Below are positions 45,845 through 59,392 of a stretch of DNA of 64,000 nucleotides, one piece after another. The DNA lies in assembly GCF_002234675.1 (NCBI RefSeq), contig NC_019880.2:13505756-13569755 (forward strand), read 5' to 3'. The DNA comes from Oryzias latipes (taxonomy: Eukaryota; Chordata; Actinopteri; Beloniformes; Adrianichthyidae). Both the position numbers and the translations under genes were made by a program. Numbering within the stretch: the first letter of the stretch is position 1; each line of letters opens with the position of its first letter. The notes below the pieces were generated by a model. That model saw only the letters and a program-made list of their open reading frames with translations. It ran no database searches and was not told the origin of the DNA.

Positions 45845-48800
45845 ATGGACCGCCGCTTTTTCCTGACCTTCCTCTTCTGCTCAGTGTCGTGGGGCCTCTT
45901 CTGGGAATTACGCTGGAAGAAAAGAAAAGAAAACCAGATTGAGGAATGGCTCCATGGACATAGCATTTCAGAATACAAGATCCTGTTTGAAGGTCAGTGA
46001 GGGTTGTTTATCATTACTGAGCAGCGCATAGTTGAATGTACTCGGTGGTTCTGTCCAGGCTGAATTAGGCTGTACTTCACAATTTTTTTAAATCTATGAA
46101 TTAAAATTTCAACAAAAGATTTCATTTGCCATTGTTTAATTTGTATGATTTTTTCCCCCACAATGACCCGACTTAAAGGTAATGCACAAATGATCGTAAA
46201 GAGGAGATGTTTAGCCTAGTTGCAGGGATTTTTAGTATCTTTTGTTCATGTGTCATTCAGATGTGCAAACACTAGAAGAATTCAGTTTGAGCGCCCTAAG
46301 TCGCCTGGAGGAAGTGGTGAGGGAACATCAGCGCTGGAGGGAAATTGCAGAGGCTCACATCCAGCTGCTCCGTGACTTTGCCCTTCAGGAGTGGCTTTGC
46401 TCTCAGAACCTGGAGCACTATTACCACACGTAAGCACTTTCAGTGGCAGCATCTCATTTTGGTGACTTAGCTTCAGATTCAGATGTCATATTTGTAAAGC
46501 TACTTTATTTTATTGACTTGATAAGATAGACACAGAAACAATAGTAAAGGCATTATAATTGTATTTGTCCACTTGAGGGCAGCTTGTCCATGTAAGATGA
46601 GAGGGGTTTGCTGACACTGAGCTGTGTGGGCTGCAGTGCTTCTGGGGGTTACTGCAGTAAAAGTTACTCTTTTGAGACCCTGCAGCAATGCAGATGTTTT
46701 CTGCATGTGCATTAGAAGATAAGAAAAGAATAAAATAAAATTACATATAAGCAAAATCAAAAGTATGTCTTAGTTATTGCCTTTCAAGAAAAAAACCAAG
46801 TACACAATTCTGGATGTTTTCTAAGGAGCTATTTCAGAAATTCTTTTTAGCCTCTCCCACAGCTTGGTGTGTTACATTCCTGAAAGCCATGAATAATCAA
46901 CAATAGTTTTTACTTTTATTATTTATATTCTTATAAGGGAGCTTGTGACAAACCTAGATACAGTTGGATTTAATCTAGTTAACCTGTTTAACTTTTTCTG
47001 TATTCCAGTTAAAAGTTGAATAAAATTGTTAGATTTTTTTTTCAGTTGTAGTTTTTGTTTAGCTTGACCAAAGATAACTCGAAAATATTAAACAGTTTTC
47101 ACCAAAATATTGCAGAATATCAAGTTGAGAGATGTTTTGTCATTTGTTGAAAAGGTCACTAAATGACTTGGGGGGGGGGGGGGGGGCATCCTGCTGAATC
47201 TCATTTGCTTTGTTTGATAGTGGGGCAAGGGGTCCTGTTTAAAAAACAAAACAAAAAAGAAAGGGAAAAAAACATCTTGTGGATCTTGTTAAACACAGAT
47301 GACAAAAGTGATTGTATTTTAATGTCTTATAAAATAAAAACTCAGAAGTACTCATTTACACCGTGTACTTTTGCTTTTGTTTTCTGTGCAGACTGAAGAC
47401 CTTAGGCTGTATGAATCTGGATGATCTCTCTCAGTTTGACAGTCAGCTTCAGCTCTCTTTAGCCGCCTGGGGCTACTATTACGAAGACTACATAAAACTG
47501 TCTACAGGCATTAAAATCCTGAGGGCCTCCAGAGGGAGACGGGACCAAGACTACGAGATCAGGCTGGTGCACAGCCTTGCTGAGAGGCGTCTGAATGAAA
47601 AGTGGTCAATCGGTGAGATTCTTTTACTTTTTGCTTTTATTGGGGCCTTTAAAGTAATAGTTTATTTGCAATAACATCTATTTTCAGGATGAACATTAAG
47701 TTTTAAAAATAAAATGAGAATTTTGTACCTATTTATTTTTTTAATGTTTTTCCGCTCATGACTAGGTGTCAATGATTTTTTGTGGTGTTGCAAGTTTTGA
47801 TGTTGACTAACCTCTATGCCTAACCCAACCCTTTTTTGTGTTTTTTTTTTGTTCCACAAAAATGTATTGTGTTAGAACTTTGTACGTAAACTGGAAAACG
47901 TATCAATGCTGATGCCTGCTTGGCAACATTCCTCATGTTCAGCCACATAGTAGTAGTTTTTCTCACTCCTTTTAAAAACAAAAGCTGACACTTGAAATCA
48001 AACCACTGTCATTTTGATGTAAACTTGTGTTTTATAAGGAATTGCCATTCTCATTATAATTTTTTCTGCTGACTCAAAGCATTGAGATCTGTCAATGATT
48101 GGATTTTTCTTGCATTCCTGCATTGTTACTGCAGCTGGAGCTCTCTTATTTGGCTGTACTGTGGCGCTGTGCTTCTTGACAAGGGACCTCATGTTTTACG
48201 TGATTGGTGAGTCAATCGTTACTTGTTGGACAAGTATCTCAAGAGCAGTTTTCAACTCAGTTACTGTAGTTAAAAAGTTTTTAAAAATTGCTTAATGTAT
48301 TTACAAACCCAGATATTTACTTTAAATCTTCACTTCTATGTATTTTTTCCGACCCCCTTCATTTCTCTGTTTCATGTTTCAGGTGGAATAACTGTTTCCA
48401 TCATAGCATTTGTCTTTACCATCAAGTTCCTTTGTGAGCTTGCAGCGAGGGTTGTCAGCTTCCTGCAGAATGAGGATCCAGGGCGACGGGGTGACCGCAG
48501 CATCTACGATTATGTCAGAGGCAACTACCTGGACCCCCGTTCTTGCAAGGTGTCATGGGACTGGAAGGAGCCACAGGAAGTCGGGCAGACAATGAGTTTT
48601 AGAGTGCAGGTAAAAAAATAATTTAAAGAATACTAAATGAACAGAAGCCTTCTTTTTTTTTTAACCCAGGAGAACCCAGGGTGTCAAATTCGGCTGCTAT
48701 TTATTTATTTTTATTTATTTATTATTATATTTATTTATTTGCTGTTAATTACTGTTACCCACAGCAAACAAACAGCAAAAAGTCAAATTACCTTTAAAAA

Positions 48801-51800
48801 CCCTTTATCCTTTTTCTTCCTCAGTTGTTCTACAAGAATGGTCAGCCTTTCCCAGCCCATCGACCTGTGGGCCTAAGGGTCAACATTACCCATATTGAAC
48901 TGGCCTTGGACATTCCAGTCACACAAGAGGTTCTACAAGAACCAGAATCCAACGTGGTGAAAGTGGCCTTCACAGTGCGCAAGGCTGGACGCTATGAGGT
49001 CGCTATCAAGCTGGGGGGCCTCAGTGTGGCCTACAGTCCTTATTACAAGATATTCCAGCCAGGTCTGACTATGACGTCTTTGTTGTGTTCATATTTTAAA
49101 TTAATATACTTTTTAGATTTATATCTTTATTTCCCTTGACTTTTAAAAATATTTCTCCCCCCATCAGGTACAGTTGTTCCTTCAAAAACCAAAATAACAT
49201 GTCATTTTTCAACCCTGGTTCTAACAAATGGCCATCAGCACACTTTACAAATTGAACCAAGAGATGAGTATGGAAACCCCACCAGTAACTCCACTTCTCT
49301 AACAGATGAAGCCAACTACAGCCTCCATGTGCATTCTGTAAGGCAGTTTTGAGTTTCTTGATATTTAAGCTACTTTTAAAAAAAATTAAAAAGTAAAAAC
49401 CCAGGATTTCTTCTTATCTCTCTGTTGGAGCTAAAACAGTCCTATTAAAGCTGGTCTCAGTAAATCTGGCTTCACTAATGTTTTTTTCCTGCTCTTTCAG
49501 CTCGGCATATCAGAAGATGACAGTCAAGAGGATTTTTACAGTAAGTCTGTGTCTCTTAACAAACAGCAGTGCCAGGTTCTGCTGAGAATGACCCTGAGGA
49601 AGACGGGCTGTTTCCGAGCCTGCATTTCCTATAAGGATCAGCAACTCAGCAATGGGGAGTTTGACATAATTGTTCTCAGTGGTGAGCAGTCCTTAAGTTA
49701 ATGAAACAAACAAAAATCCCCTCTTTTGCATGTTTTTATTTTGAAACCTAATATTCTCCCTGCTCATGGCAGAGAATGAAAAGACCTGTGTGGAGAAGAA
49801 CGTGTCCACTCCGGGCATTAGCATCTACTTTGAGGCATATCTTTATAGCAGCGGGAATTACAGCACTTCCTCCTGGCAGTTACAAGCCTCCTCTTTGCTG
49901 GTGCCTCAAAGGAGGCCTTCCATGGAGGAGGAGGATGAGCATGACTCTCCCGTGGAAGGACAACCAGAAAAAGTCAAGAAACCAAAAAAGGTCTACTGCT
50001 ACATATCGCCAAAGGTGCGTGAAATCCTGTCAGATGCTATTTAGATTTAATATCAGTTCATTTAAAATAAAAGTGCTTTCATTCTCCTCCACCAGCAACT
50101 GTCTGTCAAGGAGTTCTACCTGAAGATTATTCCCTGGCGGCTTTTCACATTTCGAGTTTGTCCGGGAACTAAAGTAAGTAGCAAATCGTAGAGAAGGAGC
50201 CATTTGATTTGGTTTTTCTGCTCACCCTTCCTTCTCTTTTCAGTTTACCTACCATGGCCCTGACCCCATTCATAAATACCTAACTCTTGTGGTGGATGAT
50301 GGGATACAACCTCCTGTGGAGCTCAGCTGCAAAGATAGAAACATCATGGCAGCTACTTTCATTCGCTTCCTGCACAAAAATATTGGTTTGTTGGAGTCTT
50401 CTTCAAAGATAATGTTTGCTCCCTTCTGCAGGCTATAAATTATCTTTTTTTTGTTTTGTTTTTTTTACCTTAGGTGGCTCTGAAACCTTTCAAGATAAGG
50501 TGAACTTCTTTCAACGTGAACTCAGGCACATCAACTCCAAGAAACCTCGAACTAAAACCTGCTTAAAAATTACTCGACACAACATTTTAGATTCAGTAAG
50601 TTCTGCCTTTTTTTCAACATAAATACACTTTTTAAAGGTATTTACCTAACGTTAATAAAGTTCGGACGCCTTTCATCTTCACCCTTTTGTTTTTGGTACA
50701 CTGAAGTCACTGAAGGCTACCAGGAACTTCTCAGTGTCAGACTGGTGTAAGAACTTTGAGATTGTTTTCCAGGATGAGGAAGGTAAGAACTCAGTCTAGT
50801 GTGGGGTTATCAAGATTTTGATTTATAGTTGTCTCAAATTCTCTTAGTCTCATACTTAAGAGCACAAAAGTTTTCATTCTTGCTATGCTCCTGCAGCTCT
50901 GGACTGGGGAGGCCCTCGTAGGGAATGGTTTGAGCTTATTTGTAAGTCCCTCTTTGACACCTCCAACCAGCTGTTTACCCGCTTTAGTGAGAACAGCCAG
51001 GGTCTCGTGAGTAATTCATTTTCTAACCACATTAGGAATTTGTTTTCCTGTTTGGTTGTGGAAACTTAAAAAGAAAACGGCATCTTACTTTTTTCAGGTG
51101 CACCCAAATGCTGAGAAGCCACCCCACCTTCGCCTTAAGATGTACGAGTTTGCAGGCCGCGTGGTAGGAAAGTGTCTGTATGAGTCCGCTCTGGGTGGAG
51201 CTTACAAACAGCTGGTGCGAGCTCGCTTCACACGCTCCTTCTTGGCTCAGATTATTGGCCTGAGAATGAATTACAAGGTATAGAACCGTGTTTTTCCATC
51301 CCCCACAGGTTCTGGCTGAATTTTCTTTTTTTATAGATTATTTACACGATGAAAAGCCATCCTGCATCTTGCCCTGTTTATCTAACACAAATAAAGGCCC
51401 ACCCAGTCATGGTTTTACCCGTCTCACCATGAAGACCAAACGCTGTCTTTATTTAAAACCTAATTTTTCTGTGTTTTTGTTTTGTTTTTCTCACAGTATT
51501 TTGAGACAGATGACCAGGAGTTCTACAAAACTAAAGTCTGCTTCATCCTAAACAATGACGTGAGTGAAATGGACCTGGTGTTTGCTGAGGAGAAGTACAG
51601 CAAGTCTGGACAGCTGGAGAAGGTGAGGTAACGCTTTGGAAAGAAACTTCCTTTTTTTTCCATGGTGGGATTCTGCAGGAGATAGAGGCAATAAAGCAAA
51701 CAAAAAGAACCACATGGCTTGTTTGGGAAGTATTTGTTTGTTGTAAAGAGGGGTGTGGTGAGTTTGTGTGATGGTTGACAACAAAGGTTTGGTATCCAGT

Positions 51801-53732
51801 TTTTTTTTTTAAATGAGTTTTTAGTATAAAAATATAAAACATCAAATGTAGAATAGTTAAAAACTTTTTTATGAAATGTTGTTAAGATTAATACTTAGTC
51901 TAGTTATATTTGAGAAAATCTGCATAAATCAGCAGTTTATTTTGTGCAATCTGTCATTCATAAAGTAGTCGTCAAAGAACTAAAAAGTTCAACTTTGTCA
52001 GTCTACATCAGATCTTTTGCTTATTTTTGGCCATAAGTTGTACTTGACATTTCCGCTGTCCTGCAGGTGGTGGAGTTGATCTCAGGCGGAGCTCAGATCG
52101 CCGTTACAAATGAAAACAAGATGCATTATCTGAACCTGCTGGCTCAGTATAGACTGGCCAGCCAAGTGAGGGAGGAGGTGGAACACTTCCTGAAAGGTGA
52201 AGAAAGCAGCGCAGCTGGGCTGTATCATTTGGTGCCAATACCTCCAATTAAAAATCTTCTCTAATGTGCATCTAATTATCGTAACCTCCTCATCAATCGC
52301 AGGTCTGAATGAACTGGTTCCAGAAAACCTGCTGGCCATTTTTGATGAGAACGAATTGGAGGTACGTGCGATGTTTGTTGTTAAATCCCGCTGTCTTTTA
52401 TACCGTCACACTGTATGCTTTTCTTTCATCTCCTCAGCTGTTGATGTGCGGCACGGGTGACATCAACGTGCAGGACTTCAAAGCTCACGCTGTGATTGTT
52501 GGAGGATCGTGGCACTTCAGAGAGAAAGTATGTCCTTCAGACAGTTGTTTTATTTTCCTGCAGCTGGACATCCTCTGAGAAAGTTTCTCTTTGTTTTAGG
52601 TGATGAAGTGGTTTTGGGCAGTGGTGTCCAGCTTCACCCAGGAGGAACTGGCACGTCTGCTGCAGTTCACCACTGGCTCGTCTCAGCTTCCACCAGGGGG
52701 GTTCAACACTCTGTGCCCCTCCTTTCAGATCATCGCTGCCCCGACACACAGCACTTTGCCCACTGCACACACCTGGTAAGTAAAATGAGTCTAAAGGATG
52801 CCATTTTTGTTGATTTCTTTGCTGTGGCATCCCAGCCGCTCTGTTTATGAGATCATGTTTGGGTATTGACATGTTCATGTGAGATTTTTCTGATGATGGA
52901 GGACATATATTGAGCAAATTAAGCTTAAAGTTGCATTTCTTTATTTAAATAATTGTGAATCAGGAGCAGACCAAAAAATGCAGTTGGAAAAAGATCCTTG
53001 ATCCATGTACGTCTTCGTTTTCCTCCTCCGAGCTGGCATCTGGCTCAAAACTGTCCGGCTGGATAGCTCCAATATTGCTCGCCATTTTTATTGGACTAGC
53101 AATGTTAGGTTGGTGTTGTGAGGGGATGTAAGTTAGTGGGAGAGCGGGTAAACAGGTCTCAGCAATGGGGAGGGGAAGGGGGGTGGGGTTGCTCCGCCCA
53201 CAACTCAGGTGAATTTCCAATAAACCCATGCTGGTCTGCAGTAAAATATTTTGGCTAAAAACAGTATAATCATAATTAAAAGACCACCGGTAACACTGTG
53301 AAAAGAGCTCAATAGATAATCAGAGTGAGCATGGAACTGAAAAAATAAAAAATCTTTAGTTTAGATAACTATTTGGAATTTTTCTTGGAACAGCAGAAAC
53401 AGTGTTTGTGGGATTTAGTTGTTTATTTTCTGTCACCAAAAACAGCAATGCGGCTCACTAACAGCTTTTTAATGCATAACAATCTAAGCTTCACAACAAC
53501 AGAAACCCAATTTTCTTCTCCAGATGGAAAAACTTGTCTGTTTTGAAGAGGCACAGATTTTACAGCTGTTTATACATGCATGTAAAAATATTGGAAACGG
53601 TACTGAAAACTTCTCTTTTCTCATTCCAGTTTTAACCAGCTGTGCCTCCCTACATACGACTCCTATGAGGAGCTGCACAAGATGCTGAAGCTGGCCATCA
53701 GTGAGGGGAGCGAAGGCTTTGGCATGCTCTGA
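45845..53732 (+). CDS. arel1: Apoptosis-resistant HECT-type E3 ubiquitin ligase 1
   Basis: Twenty-one coding exons keep phase: 45845-45992, 46261-46429, 47392-47612, 48135-48206, 48383-48609, 48825-49062, 49168-49337, 49501-49681, 49773-50014, 50096-50173, 50244-50385, 50474-50595, 50707-50782, 50897-51006, 51098-51277, 51497-51622, 52067-52196, 52303-52361, 52438-52527, 52600-52775, 53630-53732; 1019 residues. AREL1 (KIAA0317) ubiquitinates IAP antagonists such as SMAC and restrains apoptosis. Visible are an N-terminal hydrophobic segment, a SAM-like helical region (about 95-150), a second hydrophobic stretch (AGALLFGCTVALCFL...), a filamin/Ig-like domain and a C-terminal HECT domain. The catalytic cysteine is C986 (PTAHTCFNQLCLP). 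The first ~198 residues lie upstream of the methionine in LMFYVIGG (ATG 48191), where I recall the mammalian protein starting. Confidence 0.95.
47170..47186 (+). repeat. Poly(G) tract in AREL1 intron 2
   Basis: Seventeen consecutive G residues lie on the coding strand. It is an unstable homopolymer that could form G-quadruplex structure and is prone to sequencing-length error. Confidence 0.85.
52950..53225 (-). repeat. Interspersed repeat of undefined family, copy 2
   Basis: This lies in the last AREL1 intron and matches copy 1 near 20590-20930. On the minus strand it has an ORF beginning MASNIGAIQPDSFEPDASSE followed by more acidic residues, ending soon after. Copy 1 has the equivalent sequence with substitutions. 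This could be the N-terminus of a transposon-encoded protein carried by a non-autonomous derivative. Confidence 0.6.
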
Positions 53733-55400
53733 CTCCTGCCACTGTGCATCATCCAACCTCCTCCAGTTTCCCATTTCTTACCAATACAAAACAGTCAAAC
53801 ATCTCGGCACTCTCGATGTGTTCCTGCATCAGCTGTGAGGAAGCTGTTCAGATGGGCTGGCCTCACAGTGGGGCTCACATGGACTCTAGTGCTACAGTAT
53901 GTACATAAAGTTATCTCACTTGTTTCTTAACAAAAACAAAGAATATGTGAACTTGAAAAAAAATAGGGTTGAGGGTTTTTTTTATTTCTGAAAGCAGCTT
54001 TATACATTTTAGATGAATGCAGGAGAATGGGCCTTCAGTTTTACCTTAAAACGGCTTCTTTTGCATTTTGCAAACTGAACTCTACAGTGGAAGAGCAGCC
54101 TTCATGTGAACTGGAGGGCAGATGCATCTACATCACTTTGGCCTTAATCAATCAGGGACTGATGTATGTGTACATATATAATATTCCTCTTGTTTCAGTG
54201 CTTGTACATACTTGGGTCTACATTATTTTTCGTCACCTTTAAAATTTGGATTAATCATTTATGGGATTTAGTTATTCCCTGCATGCTTGCTGGGTTTTAT
54301 TTAAATTTGTTTACTTGGGGCGAGCATAATTTTATAGGAAACGACTTTCTATAGTTTTCAATGTTTTTAATTTATTAGTCTTTTGTGTTGACCTATGTTC
54401 CTGTATTACCTGCCTTATTAATACCCTTTTCATCTGTTTCATCGCCTCAGCAAAATGTACAGGCTTCACTTGGAGTAATGTTCCAGGACACACTCATGAA
54501 AAAAAAAAATCAACATTTACTCATATGCTTTTACTTTGAAACTCCCAACCTTTAATAGGTTGATTCTCAGAAAATGTCTTGTGATCCTTTGGCACAACTT
54601 TTTCCATAATGTCATGCCCTGTTTATTCACATAGTATCGGAAATCTCTTGATCTAAAAAAAACTTGATCTGAAACGGCATAAAAGAATCGCGAGGGAAAT
54701 ATTCTTCTGTCATTATAAAATAAGTTTTCATTTTTATCATCTTTCTGAGCCAAAATATTTGTATTTATTATCATTTTGTTTCAAGGTCCATCCTGCTGAG
54801 TTTTTAGGATCCCTAGCTATGTTATTGTAACATTAGCTACCTGTAGAAGTGTTCATTTATCCAAATTGTATTTTTTATTTTATTCATATAGTTAGTGTCA
54901 TCCTTTAGTTCGATGAAGCCAATTGGAGTTTACACTTGAGGAATGGCAAAACATAGTTAAAGTAAAGGCTGAGTCAAAGACATTTTCCAGTGTTACCTGT
55001 TGTTTTATTTGTCAGGATTGTGCAATGTTAACTGGGTTTACTGAAGATACTGACATTGTTATAAGCTGTTATAAATGTTTATCGGCACTTTATGATACTA
55101 TTTGCAAAGATAAAACTTAACACCAAATGAAGTTGCCCATTATATGTACAGTGTTGTCATTTCAAACAAAACATGTCTTGCTTCATTTTTTTCTCAAATG
55201 TTGAAAAGGGTTTTTGTTGGTTTTCTGACCCAAGTGAAACTTTTAACACTGTAAATATTGGGAAGTAGCTGCTTAGCAATTTGAAGCTTGGGTACTTTTT
55301 TTTTTTTTTTTATGGGAAGCTTCTGATGACGAATGTTTGAAGATTTTTCTGAACTGCAGGTCCTGTTTGTTTCTTGGAATAAAAGACGACTGAATAAATA
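53733..55400 (+). other. arel1: AREL1 3'UTR
   Basis: The sequence after the AREL1 stop is AT-rich and without exons. AATAAA signals occur near 55377 and 55393, in a T-rich setting fitting the end of a 1.6-kb 3'UTR. ORFs here are not protein-like. Confidence 0.45.
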
Positions 55401-58400
55401 TATTTGTTTTATTGTATCTTTTTTTGGAAACTATGAAAGTGAAACTCTGAATACATTGTTTGGTCTTAGAAATGACCTTTCACGGCAAAAGGTTTTACAC
55501 ACAAGGGGGCGCTAGTGGTACACATGATATTGACACGTTTTTACATAAAAGGTATTTACAATTTAAGTACAATGCGATCTGCTTTACCTATTTTGAGCTA
55601 ATCAGATTTATCTACAGGGTCTTTGTTGACTTTAAAATGCCTGAAATCACAATTTTAATTCAAAGTTGGAAAACTTTTGCTGTTATAATGTTTTGAAAAT
55701 CCCATTATTTACAGTTGCTGTGGTGTAAACATGCTTTCCTACAAACACGTGTTCCCTACGTGCCTCCTCTCAGAGGTTTGAACTCCACCAGAAGCTGAAA
55801 GAAAGGCATCTTGAAGCACTTGAAGGCAGGAGTCCAGTTAGTTTGTGCTGGCATGCACCTGTGGATTTGCATAATGGATTCTTTCAAAATTCCCTGGAGC
55901 TATAATTGTTAAAAAGGAACCATGAATGAGAAAGCTGTTCTCCTCCATGCTATAACTGCTAAGAGAAGGATAATTGTGCAACAAACTATAACCCCCCTCC
56001 CCCCAAAAATGTTTTTTTCTGACAAACATTGCAAATAGATTATTGTGCAGCTCACTTCATGGTTGCTAAGTAAAGAGTAATGTCCAGTACCTACTAATTT
56101 TCTCTGCCCCCCACCCCCAGAGGAGATGACTATCTGTCCCTCTGATCAAAGGTAATAGTCTGCAGACAGCACATATAAGGCTTCCTGCACCCTTACAAGA
56201 CCACCCGTCGTCCGTCCTGCTAAACAGCCATGGGCTTGTCTGCTTCCCCTTTCTCCTAACCTGATTGGACGCCGCTGATTAACTGCCAACTGGATTGGCT
56301 GAAGGTATTTATCATCTGCAGTTATGGAGGCCGGTCCTCCTCAAAGCCTTTGAAGGACAGGATAGTTTGGCTCCAGCAGCCAACTGTGCAACAAAATGAA
56401 GGCCTGACTTTAATAACTGGTAAATATCAGGTGAGAATAAAAACAAAACACAAAAAAGTTAAACTTCAGCAGGATCAGAATAAAAAACCCCACTTCTTCC
56501 TTCCATAATGGCTGACCGCTAAAGTGGCTGTTTGCTCAATCAGGCTTGAGTGGGACTGTAATTTAAGATTATCGACAAAACAGCTGGTTAGAAAAAAAAG
56601 AACATTACAGTGATGACAATGGTACAAAGGAAAAAGCCACTGAGTAAGCTTTTTTAACTCCTCCCAATTCTGTTGACAGTTTGTGTGTTGCTCTAATTGA
56701 GTCCATGTAATCTCAGCAACACTTTCTGTTAAGGTTTCTCCTCAGGTATCCAGAGTAAAAGGACATCTAGCATAAAAAAGATGTCATTTAAGAAATATCA
56801 GCACATATTTCAGGTTGGATACAAGCAAGACCCCCACAAGCTTAACTGTACCAGAGATTAAGCGTCCCCCAGCTGATGGTTGTCTATGTTTTTTATATTT
56901 GTTGTCAGAGAGAAGATACTGATTCATGAGGTTGGTTGTCCTGCTGGGATGCTCAGCTACATTAAATTCAGCAAGTTGGGAAACACGTCAGTAACTTACA
57001 AAAAAAAAGTTTTTTTGAAGATACTGTTTGACAAATAATCCGAGCTGCTGGATCAGAATAGATGATGAGGGATTTTGCTTCGTTCCTGGTACAGTTTGGA
57101 GTGTTCTATAACCAACCTGGTTCTATCTGTCTGCCCCAATTTACATTCACTACATAATATCTTAACAACATGGTTGATATTCAGGAAATATGGCACACAA
57201 CTTCATTGTTTCTACAAAATTCTTTCCTTCCTCTTTTGGTTCTCCCATGATGTTTTTCCCCTTACTAATTTGTGTCCTTTTTCTTTGTCCGATGTAGAAT
57301 TTTCAGCCACAATGTCTATCACAGATGTGTATGGTGCCAGATGCAAAATAATTACTTTTTTCCTCCACACTTTAAAGATATCTTACAGTTACATTTACAT
57401 TTTTTGGTTTTTACAAGTATTAACTACAAAAGAAGTTGTTCTCCATGAGAGTGGATGCTATTTTAGTGTTCTGTGTTAAATGTGTGGGAGAAGGCAAAAA
57501 AGAAAACTACATTAAATCTGCATTACATAGGGTTTAGAAATGGTCATTTTCAATGTTGACTTCATATTTTTATTACACCACTAATTCAATATTGTTGTTG
57601 GTCAAAATGTATTATAAATTCCATTTAGGTTATGAGAAAATGATTGCAAAAGTAATGAGACTACCACATTTAGTTACTGTTTAGCACAAGTCAGGAAATG
57701 TCGGCGGGCTGATGCGGTCAGCTAATAAATGTTCAAATTTTACACAGCTGCAAGTTTGACTGTGGACTCATTTTCTGCCTGTTTGGAACACTTTCACTGC
57801 AGTTTGTGTTTTATACAGTACATGAGCATTACAAGGCCTCGAGCGACTCCTGACCTGGAGGCTTGTCAACAAGAGATTCTTTCAGGAAAAACTCTTTAGG
57901 TCATGAGATTGAGATAAAAGAAAGTTTCATTACTCCCATTTTTAGCTGGACTAAATTGTGAAAGTATGTTGTAGTTCTGCTGGCAGCAGCCTTGCTACTG
58001 TGAAAGAAAGGCTTTAGACCACTGAGCTAATTCTGTAAAGTGAGAAATTCTGCTTGACAGAGTATTTATATTGACTTGTCTGTGCACAGTATGCTGGTAT
58101 AGTGGAACTATCTGAACTTTAATAAGAAATTCAAAAGAATCTGTACCTTTGAAAGAATTTTAAGAGACCAAGACTTATGGAATAATTTCAAATCCTTTAT
58201 AAGTTCTTTAACAACATTGATCTTTTTTTAAAAAAAAATCTCTTTCACACTATTCTGGTGAGAAATAGTGAAAATTCTACAGCTGTGTTTGGTCAGATCC
58301 TTTTTTTTTTACTTGGACCAAATAATTTAATTTTAATAAATTACAGCAGCTCTTTTTTTAAAGCAGTTGGAAGCAGCAGCTCTAAATAGAAGTAAATGAA

Positions 58401-59392
58401 GTAAAACTCCTGTAAGTCCGTCTAATTTTTCTGTTTGATAAATATTCATCACTCTTTTACTACAACACACCGAGACACTTTCAATTTTTTTTGCCATTTC
58501 TGCAACTTCCAATCCAAGTTAGGAAAAGGAAATTGTAGTTGTTGTTTCTGAACCATACCAGGGGTTTTGTTGAATCGGTAATGGTTACATTCCCCTGCCA
58601 ATCCAAAAAAAAAAAAAAAAAAGATTAGGCCCTACTGAAGCAAAAATGGGAGCACAACTAAAATCAAAACAACTGATGAAAAAAGATCTGTTTATAGTTT
58701 TATTAATTATATAATAATGTAATAAACCTAAACAATATTTTGGAAACTGGACTAAGTTCACTAATTGGTGTAAAATCTGACTTTTTTTAAATGGGAGTCA
58801 ATGGGAAATTCTTCAAAAACCCTGCCTCCAGTGGTCTTATGAAGAACTGCAACGACAAGTACTTCCAGGTTTGGCAGAGCCTCAAGTTTCTCAACTTGAG
58901 GCTTTTGCAAAAGCAAATGTTAATATATTTATTATATACTTTAATATATAAAATAAAATATTGCAAATGCACTTCCATGCTAGCATGTTCATTTGGTGAT
59001 AGGTATTCTGTGTGGAAATGTTGCAGCTATTAATCTTTTAAATGTTCTTCAAGTTAAACAGATCTTACTTTATTCAAAGTTGCAGGATGTTGTTGAAGGA
59101 CAAATAACTCGGACCACAACCTTGAGAATGCAAAGTAGTAACTCCATCTGGTTAGCACATGAGTCATTTCTTTTGCTCTTATCACCAATCACTTGGTGTT
59201 TACAGGCTCGAGACGTGTTTCACCTTCACCTCTGCTCCACAAAGTTAACTGTAGAGAGAGAAAAGCAGCTTGACTAAAGCATCAAAGACAGGATTTGAAT
59301 CATGGACCTGCAGATCATATTTCTTTCTTATTGGCACATTTAGTTTCACTCATGGATGCTGAAGTTACAAACTAAAACAGACCACTAAAACC
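55401..59392. other. Intergenic DNA downstream of AREL1
   Basis: Mostly AT-rich. A TCF/LEF-like GATCAAAGG (56144-56152) precedes TATAAGG (56174-56180) by about 30 bp. The segment near 58790-58880 resembles a dispersed repeat by its wording, but I could not define ends. The longest ORF (57075-57479) has no protein-like character. Confidence 0.4.

Noticed and set aside
57075-57479. 134-codon ORF on the plus strand
   Set aside because: Composition is hydrophobic and low-complexity, with no splice partners or known motif; it is a chance frame in AT-rich DNA.
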